From Flavobacteriales bacterium UBA5081 (GTDB lineage: Bacteria; Bacteroidota; Bacteroidia; Flavobacteriales_E; Vicingaceae), in contig DIAJ01000032.1 of the NCBI GenBank assembly GCA_002415785.1, forward strand, positions 104,375-168,374: a DNA stretch of 64,000 nucleotides, given 5' to 3'. Positions 1 through 8,612 of the stretch are shown piece by piece. How positions within the stretch are numbered: position 1 is the stretch's first letter; the number at the start of each line of letters is the position of its first letter. The position numbers and the translations under genes were made by a program. The notes below the pieces were generated by a model. It saw only the letters and a list, made by a program, of their open reading frames with translations. It did no database searches and had not been told where the DNA came from.

Positions 1-90
1 AAATTGCCTTAAACACTTTTTTAATTAAACATTTTATCGAACAATTGGTTTTTTTAACAGTTACATAAACAAAAATGATAGTTAAGCTAT

Positions 91-98
91 TATTTTTG
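91..98 (+). promoter_or_regulatory. Probable -7 promoter element of the TetR/export operon
   Basis: TATTTTTG at 91-98 matches the Bacteroidota -7 consensus TAnnTTTG and lies 18 bases before the ATG of the TetR gene. No clear TTG -33 element is seen at the usual distance, only TTA-like sequence. A promoter is inferred from the consensus and position. Confidence 0.45.
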
Positions 99-115
99 CA
101 CTTTAAACTTACAAA

Positions 116-799
116 ATGCAAGACTTAAAATTAAATATTCAGCTGCAGGTTCATGAGAACCTATATCTAAAGCATCCTGAATCAAGTAAATTGGGAAAGC
201 GGATTATTAAAGCGGGAATTGACTTAATTTATGAGGTGGGCTTTGAAGATTTTAATTTTAGGAAACTAGCGCAAAGCATTAATACATCGGAAGCTTCTAT
301 TTATCGATATTTTGAAAGCAAAGTAAAAATGCTTTTGTATTTAACCAATTGGTATTGGTCTTGGAACGAGTATAGACTGGCTTTTTTATTGGCAAACATT
401 TCAAATGCAAAGGAAAAACTAAAAAGATCAATTCAGTTAATTACCGAAGAAGTAGAAAACGACGGTGCATTTGAGCACATTAATGAAGCCAAACTCCATC
501 AAATTGTAGCCCTAGATTCCCCAAAAGCATATTTGAACAAACAAGTTGACTCGATTAATGAGGAAGGGGCATTTTTAAAATACAAAAACTTTGTTGATCG
601 GATTAGTGAGTTAGTTTTAGAATTAAATCCAAACTATCTTTATCCTCATATGTTAATATCAACTGTAATTGAAGGAGCACACATGCAAAGGCATTTTGCT
701 GCACACCTTCCCCGACTAACTGATCAAGTAAAAGGGAAAGATGCGGTAGCTGATTTTTATGAAGAAATTGTTTTTAAAGCCATAGAAACTACGAAATAA
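116..799 (+). CDS. TetR/AcrR-family transcriptional regulator
   Basis: A 227-residue protein with an N-terminal helix-turn-helix at about residues 30-75. The recognition-helix region contains SEASIYRYFESK, the family's hallmark pattern (xxxxLYxHFxxK). The C-terminal two thirds is helical and variable, as expected for a ligand-binding domain; I cannot name the ligand. The stop codon overlaps the ATG of the next gene by one base, so it is co-transcribed with the ABC/HlyD/TolC export genes that it probably controls. The ATG at 116 follows a good -7 element. Family assignment is firm; the target is inferred from the operon. Confidence 0.9.
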   Translation: MQDLKLNIQLQVHENLYLKHPESSKLGKRIIKAGIDLIYEVGFEDFNFRKLAQSINTSEASIYRYFESKVKMLLYLTNWYWSWNEYRLAFLLANISNAKEKLKRSIQLITEEVENDGAFEHINEAKLHQIVALDSPKAYLNKQVDSINEEGAFLKYKNFVDRISELVLELNPNYLYPHMLISTVIEGAHMQRHFAAHLPRLTDQVKGKDAVADFYEEIVFKAIETTK

Positions 800-2478
800 T
801 GAATGAAGATAAAGAACTTACTCCGCTTAAACGATTAGTTCGCTTACTGAGTCCTGATAGTAGAGAGATCAGAAATGTATACACCTATGCCATTTTCAGT
901 GGCCTCGTTAGTTTAACGCTTCCCTTGGGTATTCAAGCAATTGTTAACTTAATACAAGGAGGACAAGTGAGTACCTCTTGGATTATTCTAGTTGTTTTAG
1001 TGGTTGCAGGAGTTGGTATAAACGGAGTACTTCAAATTTTTCAATTGAGAATTGTTGAAAATTTACAGCAGAAAATTTTTGCGAAAGCCGCTTTTGAATT
1101 TTCTTATAGAGTTCCCAGAATTAAAATGGAAGAGCTTTATAAACAATATGCACCGGAATTAATGAATCGCTTTTTTGATGTTATGACTATTCAAAAAGGA
1201 CTTTCAAAGATTCTAATCGATTTTACCGCCGCTTCTCTACAAGTAGTTTTTGGCTTAATATTACTTTCATTCTATCATCCATTTTTTATTCTATTTAGCT
1301 TACTGCTGAGTATTATCGTTTACATCATTTTTAAACTTACTGCAAAAGAAGGCTTAAAAACAAGTTTAAAAGAATCTAAACTTAAGTACCAAACTGCTCA
1401 TTGGTTAGAGGAACTGGCAAGGACAAACATTACCTTTAAACTTTCGGGCAATAGTAAACTTCCTTTGCAAAAAACCGATGCAAATGTGGAGAAATACCTG
1501 GAAGCAAGAGAAACGCACTTTAAAGTATTGGTTCGTCAGTTTTCATTACTCATTGTATTTAAAGTTTTGGTAGCTACCGGACTTTTGGCCATTGGTGGAA
1601 TTTTGGTTATGGAGCAATTGATGAACATCGGTCAGTTTGTAGCTGCCGAAATCATCATTTTAATGATCATGAACTCGGTTGAAAAACTAATTCTCTCCTT
1701 AGAAACAATTTACGATGTTCTCACTGGAGTAGAAAAGGTAGGTGAAGTAACAGACTTAGAGTTAGAGCATACTGAAGGGGCTGAATTAGATCAAAGTGAG
1801 CATGTAAAAGGCTTGAATTTGAAGATTCAGAACTTAAGTTTTCAATTTCCAAGAAATCCAAAGCCTACTTTAGAGAACATCAATTTTGAAATTAAAAGTA
1901 ATAATACACTTATTGTTACCGGCCCAAATGCTTCAGGTAAAAGTACATTACTTCACTTGATTGCCGGGCTTTACGAAGTAAGCAATGGACAAATTTTATA
2001 CGATGACTTGAGTAAAGTCAACATTTCCATGGAATCATTGCGCAGTGTGATCGGTGATTGTTTATCTCAAGAAATGTTATTTCAAGGTACTGTTAGAGAA
2101 AATATTTGCATGGGAAGAGATGTAAGTACAAATCGTTTAAAAGAGGTAATCTCTAAAGTTAAACTAACCGACTATGTAAATAGATTATCGCTCGGTTTTG
2201 ACACTGAGTTAGATCCTCAAGGCAAAAGGTTACCCAAGAGTATTGTTCAGCGTTTGTTAATTGCTAGAGCTGTTGCCAACAATCCTAAACTATTAATTAT
2301 TGAGGAGAATCTGGAAAATATTAACGAATCAGAGCGCAATGAAATCATTGATTATTTAACTGACAAATCAAATAATTGGACATTAATTGCCGCAAGTAAC
2401 GATTCCTATTTTCAGTCGAAGGCAGACCATATTCTAACGTTAAACGATGGAAGAATTGAGCATTTATATGCTAACTAA
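799..2478 (+). CDS. ABC exporter, fused membrane and ATP-binding domains, degenerate ATPase motifs
   Basis: A 559-residue half-transporter of the HlyB/MsbA type without an N-terminal peptidase domain. Membrane segments occupy roughly residues 28-300 and the nucleotide-binding domain 340-555. Walker A is intact (GPNASGKST, about 375-383) and a Q-loop glutamine is present near 425. The signature LSGGQ is replaced by LPKSI (about 478-482), the Walker B aspartate is glutamate (LLIIEE, about 498-503), and the H-loop histidine appears to be serine (about 535). The frame is open throughout, so this is not simple decay. It overlaps the TetR gene by one base and is followed after 15 bases by the adaptor gene. 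It should sit in the inner membrane as the energising part of a tripartite exporter; substrate unknown. Confidence 0.88.
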   Translation: MNEDKELTPLKRLVRLLSPDSREIRNVYTYAIFSGLVSLTLPLGIQAIVNLIQGGQVSTSWIILVVLVVAGVGINGVLQIFQLRIVENLQQKIFAKAAFEFSYRVPRIKMEELYKQYAPELMNRFFDVMTIQKGLSKILIDFTAASLQVVFGLILLSFYHPFFILFSLLLSIIVYIIFKLTAKEGLKTSLKESKLKYQTAHWLEELARTNITFKLSGNSKLPLQKTDANVEKYLEARETHFKVLVRQFSLLIVFKVLVATGLLAIGGILVMEQLMNIGQFVAAEIIILMIMNSVEKLILSLETIYDVLTGVEKVGEVTDLELEHTEGAELDQSEHVKGLNLKIQNLSFQFPRNPKPTLENINFEIKSNNTLIVTGPNASGKSTLLHLIAGLYEVSNGQILYDDLSKVNISMESLRSVIGDCLSQEMLFQGTVRENICMGRDVSTNRLKEVISKVKLTDYVNRLSLGFDTELDPQGKRLPKSIVQRLLIARAVANNPKLLIIEENLENINESERNEIIDYLTDKSNNWTLIAASNDSYFQSKADHILTLNDGRIEHLYAN

Positions 2479-2493
2479 TTTATTAAAGAAAGA

Positions 2494-3861
2494 ATGTTAA
2501 ACATATCCGAAAATAGAGTAATAAACGCAATCAAGCAAACTGACTATAAGTCGCTTGCCTACATCAATCGCTTGGATTCAGGTAGGGTGTTTTTAAAAAT
2601 AATGGGGGTTCTTTTTGGAATAACGATGGTGTTTATGTTTTTGCCATGGACTCAGAATATCAGATCCTACGGCAGTTTAACTACATTAAAACCCAATCAA
2701 CGACCACAAACCATTCATTCGGTAATTGCCGGTAGAATTGAAAAGTGGTACGTTCAAGAAGGTGAATTTGTAGAGAAAGGAGATACCATATTATTTATTT
2801 CAGAAATAAAAGATCAATATTTTGATCCGGATTTAATCCTGAGAACTCAAACCCAACTCAAGGCCAAGCAATCAGCAGTAAAATCCTATGAAGAAAAGGT
2901 AAAAGCATTAGAAAGCCAAATAGAAGCATTGGAGCAAACTGCTGACTTAAAATACAATCAGGCGCAAAATAAATACAAACAAGCCGAGCTTAAAGTGGAA
3001 AGTGACAGTATTAAATTAGAAGCTGCGCAAACAAACTTTGAAATAGCAGACAGACAATATAAGCGTTTTGAGGAATTGCAAAAAGATGGCTTAAAGTCCT
3101 TAACAGACTTAGAAAACAGAAGATTAATTCGACAAAAATCTGTAGCAGAGCGCATAGCTGCAGAAAATCAACTTTTGAGTAGTAAAAATGAATTAATCAA
3201 TGCCAAAGTTGAATTAACCTCAATTCGAGCGCAATACAGAGAAAGTATTTCAAAAGCAAAAAGCGAAATGCAAACTGCTTTATCTAACTTGTACGATTCA
3301 GAAGGAGCGGTTGCCAAAATGAATAATGAATTGACCAACTATACCATCCGCTCGGGTATGTATTTTGTAAAAGCACCTCAAAGTGGATACATTACAGAAA
3401 CTATTTACTCGGGAATTGGAGAAACCATTAAAGAAGGCAGTCCTATTTTAACAATCATGCCGTCTGAATATGAATTGGTTGTTGAGCTTTATGTTAGGCC
3501 AATTGACCTGCCGCTGGTTCACAAAGGTCAAGAGGTAAGAATTCAATTTGACGGTTGGCCCGCCATTGTCTTTTCAGGTTGGCCAAATACAAGTTATGGT
3601 ACTTATGGCGGAGAAGTTTACGCCATCGACAACTTCATAAGTCCCAACGGTATGTATAGAGTACTAGTAAAACCGGATCCGGAGCAACCGGAATGGCCAA
3701 AAGCACTAAGAGTTGGAGGTGGAACAAACAATATGATGCTCTTAGAGGATGTTCCGGTATGGTATGAATTATGGCGACAAATTAATGGCTTCCCTCCTAA
3801 CTTTTACGTAAGTGTAGAGGGTGATGCAAAAGAAGTTCAAAAGTCGAATGTTAGCCCATGA
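2494..3861 (+). CDS. HlyD-type membrane fusion (periplasmic adaptor) protein
   Basis: A 455-residue protein with one N-terminal membrane segment at about residues 33-52. A biotinyl-lipoyl-like half-motif follows near residues 75-105, with Gly-Arg-Ile-Glu-Lys-Trp then an EGEFVEKGDT turn. A long charged coiled coil runs from about 120 to 285, and the second lipoyl half plus beta-barrel domain follows (APQSGYITE near 300). This is the usual plan of type I secretion and MacA/EmrA-like adaptors. It lies between the ABC gene and the TolC gene and overlaps the latter by 4 bases. It should link the inner-membrane ABC protein to the outer-membrane channel. Confidence 0.88.
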   Translation: MLNISENRVINAIKQTDYKSLAYINRLDSGRVFLKIMGVLFGITMVFMFLPWTQNIRSYGSLTTLKPNQRPQTIHSVIAGRIEKWYVQEGEFVEKGDTILFISEIKDQYFDPDLILRTQTQLKAKQSAVKSYEEKVKALESQIEALEQTADLKYNQAQNKYKQAELKVESDSIKLEAAQTNFEIADRQYKRFEELQKDGLKSLTDLENRRLIRQKSVAERIAAENQLLSSKNELINAKVELTSIRAQYRESISKAKSEMQTALSNLYDSEGAVAKMNNELTNYTIRSGMYFVKAPQSGYITETIYSGIGETIKEGSPILTIMPSEYELVVELYVRPIDLPLVHKGQEVRIQFDGWPAIVFSGWPNTSYGTYGGEVYAIDNFISPNGMYRVLVKPDPEQPEWPKALRVGGGTNNMMLLEDVPVWYELWRQINGFPPNFYVSVEGDAKEVQKSNVSP

Positions 3862-5279
3862 TAACTTTATTTAGAAATAGTATCTTTTTTGGTGTGCTAT
3901 TTTTTGTATTGGGTTTTAAACTCAATGCTCAAATGGAAGTACAAATTAGCTTTGAGAACTACATTCAGAGGGTAAAAAAACACCATCCTTTAGCTCGCCA
4001 AGCTAATTTACAAACAGAATTAGGAGAAGCAAAAGTACGTTCTTCTCGAGGCGCTTTTGACCCCAAGATTAAAGGGGATTTAAGTCAAAAGTACTTTGAT
4101 GAAAAGAAGTATTACAGTTTATTAGACGGAGGCTTAGTAGTTCCTACTTGGTTTGGAGTAGAATTAAAAGCAGGGCATGAAAGAAATGAAGGAGTTTACT
4201 TAAATCCAGAGAATAACAATCCGGAAGATGGGCTTTATTATGCAGGAGTTTCTATTCCACTTGGTCGCGGGCTTTTTATGGATGATCGAAGAGCCGCATT
4301 AAGGCAAGCACAGCTTTATGCAGAGGCAACTCAAGCCAAAAGAACTTACTTGTATAACCAATTGCTATTGGATGCTGCAAGTGCCTACTGGAATTGGTTT
4401 TTGGCATATTATAATTTGAATGTATATCAAGAAGCTTATAGATTAGCTGAAGTACGATACAATGCCGTTAAAAAGGAAGCTTTAAGCGGAAATATTCCAA
4501 GCATAGATACGGTTGAGGCAGGAATTCAATTTCAGAATAGAGCACTTTTATTAGAAGAAGGAACATTGGCTTATGAAAATGCAAAAGCAGAACTCTCAGT
4601 TTATTTGTGGGATGAAGGATTTGTTCCGCTTGAACTCTCTGAAGGCAGTATTCCTCAATCTAAAGAGCAAAGTGAATTTAGCTTTGCCGATCCTCAATGG
4701 AGAATAAATTTAGACAGTTTGATTGCTCAACATCCTGAGCTAAAAATGGATCGTTTGGAGTGGGAGCAGCTAGACATTGACAGACGACTGAGCATTGAAC
4801 AACTTAAGCCGCAAATCAATTTAAATTACAATCCCTTGACAGAAGCAGTTGGCACTGATGCTTTTGAAAATTACAGCGAAAATAACTACAAATGGGGTGT
4901 GACAGTTAGTATGCCGCTATTTTTAAGAAAAGGTAGAGGCGAATTTGCAGGCGCTAAGCTAAGGCAAGAAGAGTTGACACAGGGTATCAATAATAAAAGA
5001 GAACAGTTGCGCTTTCAGGCAAAAGCTTATTTAAATCAGTGGACAACCACTTTTAATCAAATTGAAATTTACCGAAGAACTACTGCTGATTACGAAAGAC
5101 TCCTTGAAGGTGAGCGTAGATTGTTTGAAAACGGAGAAAGCTCTTTGTTTATGGTAAACTCAAGAGAAACTTCTTTTATAAATGCAGAGCTAAAACTCAA
5201 CGAACTCATGCAAAAAAACCGACTAAGTGAGTGGGCAGCTTACTATTATTTGGGTGTTTTGTTGGAGGTGGTAGAGTAG
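3858..5279 (+). CDS. TolC-family outer-membrane channel protein
   Basis: A 473-residue protein with a signal peptide ending near residue 24 (GFKLNAQ). It carries two long helical repeats typical of the outer membrane efflux protein family, for example YLYNQLLLDAASAYWNW near 165 and a second helical hairpin near 385-440. The start overlaps the adaptor gene by 4 bases (ATGA), so the four genes form one operon. It is expected to trimerise as the exit duct. It ends 8 bases from the convergent acetyltransferase gene with no clear intrinsic terminator. Confidence 0.88.
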   Translation: MITLFRNSIFFGVLFFVLGFKLNAQMEVQISFENYIQRVKKHHPLARQANLQTELGEAKVRSSRGAFDPKIKGDLSQKYFDEKKYYSLLDGGLVVPTWFGVELKAGHERNEGVYLNPENNNPEDGLYYAGVSIPLGRGLFMDDRRAALRQAQLYAEATQAKRTYLYNQLLLDAASAYWNWFLAYYNLNVYQEAYRLAEVRYNAVKKEALSGNIPSIDTVEAGIQFQNRALLLEEGTLAYENAKAELSVYLWDEGFVPLELSEGSIPQSKEQSEFSFADPQWRINLDSLIAQHPELKMDRLEWEQLDIDRRLSIEQLKPQINLNYNPLTEAVGTDAFENYSENNYKWGVTVSMPLFLRKGRGEFAGAKLRQEELTQGINNKREQLRFQAKAYLNQWTTTFNQIEIYRRTTADYERLLEGERRLFENGESSLFMVNSRETSFINAELKLNELMQKNRLSEWAAYYYLGVLLEVVE

Positions 5280-5287
5280 CACTTAAA

Positions 5288-5758
5288 TCACATCATCTTT
5301 AAAACCATTTTGTTCTTTTGGTTTTCAAATCCATTTGCTGCAAAAAATGCATAAGCACTCCTATTTTTCTCCCAATAATCGATTTCAATTTCCTTAATAT
5401 CATTCTCCTGAGCGAGTTCAACGGAACGCTTTAACAACTCCTTTGCTATTCCCTTTCTTCGATATTTTTCAAGCACACAAACTTGATCAATGAGTAGTAC
5501 CGACTGACGATATTGAAATTCAGTTTCTTTTCGTTCTAATACAATACATAGCAAATAAGCTGCTACTTCCCCCTCATACTTTGCCAAATATGCATAAACA
5601 TTTTCACTTGACAAAAGTTGAATAAAAGCCTTTTGAATCTCAAATAAATTAAAAGGTTTGAACTTTTCAGGATAAAGCTCATGGTGTATGTTCTGAACAC
5701 TTTCATTGAGCTTAGCTAATTCCAAAGCATCTGTTGTTTTCTCAATGGTTATCTTCAT
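5288..5758 (-). CDS. GNAT-family N-acetyltransferase
   Basis: A 156-residue protein with the acetyl-CoA pyrophosphate loop RRKGIAKELL at about residues 100-109. It is preceded by the beta-4 strand (DQVCVLEKYR) and followed by the C-terminal beta-5/alpha-4 region (SAYAFFAANGF). This is the usual length for a single-domain GNAT. The acceptor substrate cannot be told from sequence. It is a single gene on the minus strand, convergent with the export operon. Confidence 0.85.
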   Translation of the reverse strand: MKITIEKTTDALELAKLNESVQNIHHELYPEKFKPFNLFEIQKAFIQLLSSENVYAYLAKYEGEVAAYLLCIVLERKETEFQYRQSVLLIDQVCVLEKYRRKGIAKELLKRSVELAQENDIKEIEIDYWEKNRSAYAFFAANGFENQKNKMVLKMM

Positions 5759-5825
5759 AAATATGACTTAACAGTTAAGTATTCAGAAAAACATTTAGTT
5801 TTTCTTAGGCTGAGCAATTGAATGC

Positions 5826-6404
5826 CTAATTTCTGACCTTTAGCTCGCTTTCATAAAGTTTCAAGGCAGCGATGATGTTTTCATCACTCATTTTGTTCTC
5901 TTTTACAAAAGAGAATGTCTTTTCTTTTCCTTTTGAAAATTTCTTGAGTTTTCCTTTTTTACTATTAAAAATCCCGATGCTGTACTTCTCATTTTTTTCA
6001 TTGAATAACTCGAGAGAAACATCCTGAGTAGCATTCCCTGAGTTCCAATAATAATTCTTGTAAAAACCCACTAAATTAGCATACATCAATTCTAAAAGTC
6101 GCGGATAACCTTCTTTCTGAACGAAAACTCTCCTATTGCCTTTAAGATCTACTAATTCAAGCGATTGAATTTGAATGTATTTGTACTTAGTAACTGATCC
6201 GTCTTGAGACCGAAATAGAACCTTTGCGTTAAAACTCGACTCAATAATCATATCGGGAACTACATAATTTACTTCACTAATAATTTCACCTTGAATCGTG
6301 TCGTTTGAATTCAATACAATTATTGCATCAAGCAAAGCCGTCTTTGCCTGAATACTCATGGCTAATCCTAGGAAAAGACAAAAGAATGTCGACTTGTAAA
6401 TCAT
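5826..6404 (-). CDS. Secreted protein of unknown function
   Basis: A 192-residue protein with a signal peptide (hydrophobic residues 5-17, cleavage near SIQA). The mature part is beta-rich and lysine-rich and begins with a segment typical of Bacteroidota secreted proteins that describe 'VLNSNDTIQGEI'. I recognise no catalytic motif. It stands alone on the minus strand, bordered upstream by the end of the 6.6-11.5 kb accessory block. The start was chosen at ATG 6404, preceded by an A-rich leader. Confidence 0.65.
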   Translation of the reverse strand: MIYKSTFFCLFLGLAMSIQAKTALLDAIIVLNSNDTIQGEIISEVNYVVPDMIIESSFNAKVLFRSQDGSVTKYKYIQIQSLELVDLKGNRRVFVQKEGYPRLLELMYANLVGFYKNYYWNSGNATQDVSLELFNEKNEKYSIGIFNSKKGKLKKFSKGKEKTFSFVKENKMSDENIIAALKLYESELKVRN

Positions 6405-6634
6405 TTATTTTTCTTTAATAGTTATAAGTGTAAAGATTCATAGCTCCGTTCTTGTCTGTCAGCTACGTAGTTTATTTCTTGCAATATTATAGAATTTTGA
6501 CACTTACTCGCATTGGTTTTGTTGAGCTTTCGTTTTATTTATTATGAAAATGGACTACTTTTCATGAATTATGGTTATTAATTAATTACTATCGTGAATT
6601 TCAATTACAACTATATAAGTAAAACATGAATGAA
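6405..6634. other. Gene-free stretch beside the accessory block
   Basis: About 230 bases of AT-rich sequence between the secreted-protein start and the end of the attC-like element at 6635. I see no ORF, clear promoter or terminator in it. It probably contains the promoter of the minus-strand gene at 5826-6404. Confidence 0.4.
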
Positions 6635-6958
6635 GCACAACGTTTACTGATCGACTAGACAAAGGGGGCTTCACCCCAACTGTAGATTAATCTTTTCCAA
6701 AGTTTTATAGAGCAAAAAATAAAGTGCTACCAATAATAGCTAAACTTACTCACTAATTGACCACTACTTTCAACTTTGGAAAAGTTGCGTCAAGCTTAAA
6801 TAGTCTTTTCTAAAGTTAAATAAAAATCATCGAAAAACCCATCGTGAAATTCTGAACCATCCTCCGATTGTGAATGAAGCTATAGTCAACAGCGCATTCA
6901 TCTTGGGTTGCCGATTTTTATCGGAACCGACCACAGGAATGCTTAGTTATTGGCATTA
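6635..6958 (-). repeat. attC-like element D, downstream of the kinase unit, with an intron-tail remnant
   Basis: Read on the minus strand it opens with TAATGCCAA (6958-6950), the complement of TTGGCATTA found upstream of the same gene unit (8486-8478). It ends with AAACGTTGTGC near 6635-6645. Internally it shares blocks with two other elements: CAATAACTAAGCATTCCTG, GGTCGGTTCCGAT and GTTGACTATAGCTTC also occur, slightly altered, at 9335-9445, and partly at 57285-57380. The stretch 6760-6830 also matches the dispersed repeats at 58190-58230 and 59270-59320. Calling it an attC-type recombination site is inference from these boundary rules. Confidence 0.55.
6650..6682 (-). other. Group II intron 3' tail (domain VI) remnant
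   Basis: On the minus strand the sequence GTTGGGGTGAAGCCCC followed by CTTTGTCTAGTCGAT resembles domain VI of the group II intron at 10178-10829 (CTTGGGGTGAAATTCCCC, then TTGCCTACTCGAT). Both end in TCGAT, and both are followed within 12 bases by AAACGTT. Domain V and everything upstream are missing here. It looks like the scar of a partly deleted related intron. Confidence 0.5.
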
Positions 6959-6959
6959 G

Positions 6960-7997
6960 TTATTTTCTTTTTCCGATTACATAATCTTGAAGAATCCTTT
7001 TTGATTTCTTATCAGCTTCTGACTTTGATATTTTCTTTTCGCAGTCAACGGTAATTCTTCTAAGGCTTGATTTATCTTTTCCCTGAGATAGTTCAATGTC
7101 CCAAGACCCATCATCTCTTTCGGTTTTCAGTAGTTGAATTAATTTTCCCCCTTGAGACGACCGCCACCTGAAACCATTTGGTTGTCTGTTCTCCACCCAA
7201 TTATGATTTAACTCTACCTTCTCCAATGCGTGTCTCATTTCTTCTGCGGAATCAAATCTTTCTGTCGGTTCTACGTTTAGAGCCTTATTAATTATTTTCT
7301 TCAATGAAACTGGTATAAAGTCTCTGTAGGACTTTCTATCAGGAAACTTAGCTTCCAACGCTTTGCTCCGCATTTCGGAAATTGTAAGTGCAAGCAAAAA
7401 ACTATCTCCGTTAACGAGTCGATATAAGGTCATGCCACAGGAATAAATGTCTGAGAGATAATCATAGTCAGACAGTGTTGTGACTTCGGGTGCTAAATGC
7501 ATCCAATATTGATACTTCTTTAAAACCGATACATCTACCTTTTTTATGTCTGGCAGTGCCAAGCCAAAATCTGATAATTTACCTTCACCTGAATTCCCAA
7601 TCATAATATTCGCTGGCTTTATATCTCTGTGAAGTATTTTTTTTGAATGAGCGTGTTCAAGTCCCCTTAGTAGGTCTATCATTAGCTTCTTAGCTCTTGT
7701 CAGAGGAATATATGCTCCGCTTGCTTCATCTTCTAAGCTGCCATTTGAGAGAAATTCCATTTTCACATAAATTCTACCATCGTCCATTTCTCCCGTTTCG
7801 TATACTTCGACAATGTTATCGTGCTCCGCTGCTTTTAAGGTTTGAGCTTCTTGATAAAAATTGTTTGGGTTGATTACTTTTTCTGGTGGAATCAGTTTGA
7901 GGGCAAAGGTTGAGTTCAAACCTGTATCCTTCACTTTCCATACTTCACCAAAGTAACCGGAACCTAGTCTTTTTATGAATTCAAATGTTGCTGCCAT
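6960..7997 (-). CDS. Soluble Ser/Thr protein kinase (Hanks type)
   Basis: A 345-residue protein whose first 270 residues form a complete eukaryotic-like kinase domain. It has the glycine loop GSGYFGEVW (12-20), the ATP-anchoring lysine in FALKLIP (34), the catalytic loop HRDIKPANIM (124-133), DFG (143-145) and APE near 170. All catalytic residues are present, so it should be active. There is no membrane segment; a C-terminal 75-residue extension is unassigned. The start codon lies one base after the stop of the RuvC-like gene, so the two form a tight pair. The pair is flanked by cassette-type boundaries. Phosphorylation targets are unknown; the neighbour is an obvious candidate. Confidence 0.88.
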   Translation of the reverse strand: MAATFEFIKRLGSGYFGEVWKVKDTGLNSTFALKLIPPEKVINPNNFYQEAQTLKAAEHDNIVEVYETGEMDDGRIYVKMEFLSNGSLEDEASGAYIPLTRAKKLMIDLLRGLEHAHSKKILHRDIKPANIMIGNSGEGKLSDFGLALPDIKKVDVSVLKKYQYWMHLAPEVTTLSDYDYLSDIYSCGMTLYRLVNGDSFLLALTISEMRSKALEAKFPDRKSYRDFIPVSLKKIINKALNVEPTERFDSAEEMRHALEKVELNHNWVENRQPNGFRWRSSQGGKLIQLLKTERDDGSWDIELSQGKDKSSLRRITVDCEKKISKSEADKKSKRILQDYVIGKRK

Positions 7998-7998
7998 A

Positions 7999-8460
7999 TT
8001 AATTCAACATACTTACTGCAGCTTGAATAGATTCTTGAGTATTCTTGTTTGCTGAGTCATATCCTGAAATTCCTGAAAAGTCAGCTTTGGTTTCAAGATA
8101 TTTACCTTTCCCTTTCATGCCAAGGTCTTTTGCAATTGTACTTTTCACCTTTCTTTTTACGTATTTAATACCGCAAAGAGAAGCTTGCAGGAAAATTATT
8201 CCTTCTTTTTCCATTCTAGCTCCGTAGCTTTTTCCTTTCATTCCCATAGGCTCTACGCCCTTTATTCCTATTCCATGAACCTGGTGTTTTTTAATGATTC
8301 CTTCAATCTCTTGGGATAACCATTTCAGAGTGTCAGATTCAGAATAGCCTTTAGGAAAAGTAATTGTACCTGAGTCTACCAAGGTGACAGAATCTTGTTT
8401 TCCCTTTACAACGGAAAAGGAAAAATCCTTTGAACTGCATCTTATTCCTAATATGCTCAT
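7999..8460 (-). CDS. RuvC/RNase H-fold-like protein of unknown function (DUF3010-like)
   Basis: A 153-residue protein that begins MSILGIRCSSKDFSF, like the first strand pair of the RNase H fold. It then has VHGIGIKGVEPMG (glutamate at the position of the second acidic residue of RuvC-like proteins) and GKSYGARMEKEGI followed by a helix and the basic VKSTIAKDLG. The first-strand aspartate normally needed for catalysis is absent (LGIRCSS), so nuclease activity is doubtful. It is followed after one base by the kinase gene and shares its cassette. Fold assignment is my inference; I do not know a function. Confidence 0.55.
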   Translation of the reverse strand: MSILGIRCSSKDFSFSVVKGKQDSVTLVDSGTITFPKGYSESDTLKWLSQEIEGIIKKHQVHGIGIKGVEPMGMKGKSYGARMEKEGIIFLQASLCGIKYVKRKVKSTIAKDLGMKGKGKYLETKADFSGISGYDSANKNTQESIQAAVSMLN

Positions 8461-8480
8461 GTGTTCGCCTTTTTAATTAA

Positions 8481-8608
8481 TGCCAACGGTTTGAATAAAG
8501 CTAGTGCGGCTTTCCGAAATTTTGAAAGTACCGAAAATTTCTTTTTTCAGACGACATGTTCGACCGAAGACGTAATGGCCGCATTAGCTTTATTTTTTGT
8601 TGGCCACA
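8481..8608 (-). repeat. attC-like palindromic element C, downstream of the one-TM protein
   Basis: Long imperfect palindrome with arms AATAAAGCTAGTGCGGC (8494-8510) and GCCGCATTAGCTTTATT (8578-8594), 16 of 17 paired. The ends are TGCCAAC and GTTGGCCACA. On the minus strand it starts with TGTGGCCAAC, complementary to GTTGGCCACA upstream of the gene it follows (9125-9116). It fills nearly the whole gap between that gene's stop and the next gene's start. The reading as a cassette recombination site is inferred. Confidence 0.65.
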
Positions 8609-8612
8609 GTTT

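Noticed and set aside
2150..2400. A frameshift as the cause of the degenerate ABC motifs
   Set aside because: The altered motifs are in frame with conserved flanking residues (LLIARA, LLII) and no alternative frame restores LSGGQ.
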